15,241 bases of DNA from Pseudaeromonas sp041911695 (GTDB lineage: Bacteria; Pseudomonadota; Gammaproteobacteria; Enterobacterales; Aeromonadaceae). The notes under the pieces are model-generated. The model ran no database searches, was not told where the DNA came from, and worked only from the letters and a program-made list of their open reading frames with translations. The stretch lies in assembly GCA_041911695.1 (NCBI GenBank), contig JAYROM010000170.1, positions 1 to 15,241 on the forward strand. The letters are read 5' to 3'. The translations under genes and the position numbers were made by a program. Below are positions 15,104 through 15,241 of the stretch, one piece after another; positions within the stretch are counted from its first letter, which is position 1; every line of letters begins with the position of its first letter.

Positions 15104-15241
15104 GAATTCAACTTCGAAGTGCAACACCCGCCAAATCAGGCAACCTGTCGTAGTTCATCAAACACGATCTGGGGTTGCCTGAAATCCAAACATTTGCGCG
15201 GTCTGAGGTTGAGTCGCCGCTCGAAGGCCGACAACTCATCC
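15104..15241 (-). mobile_element. Right end of an IS30-family insertion sequence
   Basis: The stretch contains the 3' end of an IS30-type transposase, about 30 bp of trailer and a terminal repeat-like end, GAATTCAACTTCGAAGTGCAAC read on the plus strand from about 15104. IS30-family ends often carry this AT-rich outer part with an inner GTGCAAC-type segment. The exact boundary is uncertain by about 4 bp because the other end and the 2-3 bp target duplication are outside the window. The element lies inside pilM. Confidence 0.78.
15136..15241 (-). CDS. IS30-family transposase, C-terminal part (runs off the right edge)
   Basis: Thirty-four codons are visible, ending in TGA at 15136-15138. They encode FERRLNLRPRKCLDFRQP and then QIVFDELRQVA. 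The pattern (L)N-RPRKCL-F--P--VF is the highly conserved C-terminal end of IS30-type DDE transposases. The catalytic DDE residues lie beyond the window. The gene reads in the same direction as pilN-pilQ, so transcription from the element could enter the pil genes. Confidence 0.85.
   Translation of the reverse strand, partial: DELSAFERRLNLRPRKCLDFRQPQIVFDELRQVA

Noticed and set aside
1..15241. A new multigene defence, biosynthetic or mobile system
   Set aside because: All intact genes fit known families in a conserved order; nothing resembling an uncharacterised multigene cassette, CRISPR array, toxin-antitoxin pair or phage region was seen.

Overview
The window carries a chromosomal core segment of a gammaproteobacterium. 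The order pilM-N-O-P-Q / aroK-aroB-damX-dam-rpe-gph-trpS is the conserved arrangement of this clade. The protein sequences (PilN with INLLPWR, a DamX with an N-terminal ATPase-like domain, a Dam very close to the enteric enzyme), together with the GC-rich composition, look most like Aeromonadaceae and relatives such as Oceanimonas, Zobellella or Tolumonas. That placement rests on memory of gene order and protein resemblance, not on a search. Every chromosomal gene lies on the minus strand, so the biological order runs from the right end to the left.

From right to left: (1) at 15104-15241 is the end of an IS30-family insertion sequence, including the last 34 codons of its transposase. It interrupts pilM, of which only the C-terminal third remains. 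(2) pilN, pilO, pilP and pilQ follow as a tightly overlapping operon for the type IV pilus alignment subcomplex and secretin, closed by a clear rho-independent terminator at 10809-10842. (3) A 375-bp non-coding gap holds this terminator, several short inverted repeats and a candidate sigma-70 promoter for aroK. (4) aroK and aroB (shikimate pathway) are followed by damX (cell-division SPOR protein), which overlaps aroB by GTGA. A terminator-like hairpin then precedes dam (GATC adenine methylase), rpe, gph and trpS, the last three joined by overlapping stop and start codons. (5) Between trpS and a 75-residue protein is a perfect 8-bp-stem hairpin. The small protein resembles the Hha/YmoA family of H-NS-associated regulators. 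(6) A two-gene RND efflux operon follows: a periplasmic adaptor, then an inner-membrane pump. The pump gene is cut after about 717 codons by the right end of an IS5-type element (1-139), and its reading frame stops inside the IS.

The central housekeeping genes (aroK to trpS) look intact. The two envelope machines at the edges (type IV pilus and RND pump) are each broken by a different IS family. I found no CRISPR array, tRNA, rRNA, phage gene, toxin-antitoxin pair or recognisable new multigene defence or biosynthetic system. The points most worth following are the paired IS disruptions, the Hha-like small protein, the DamX ATPase-like domain with arginine in place of the Walker A lysine, and the structured intergenic regions.
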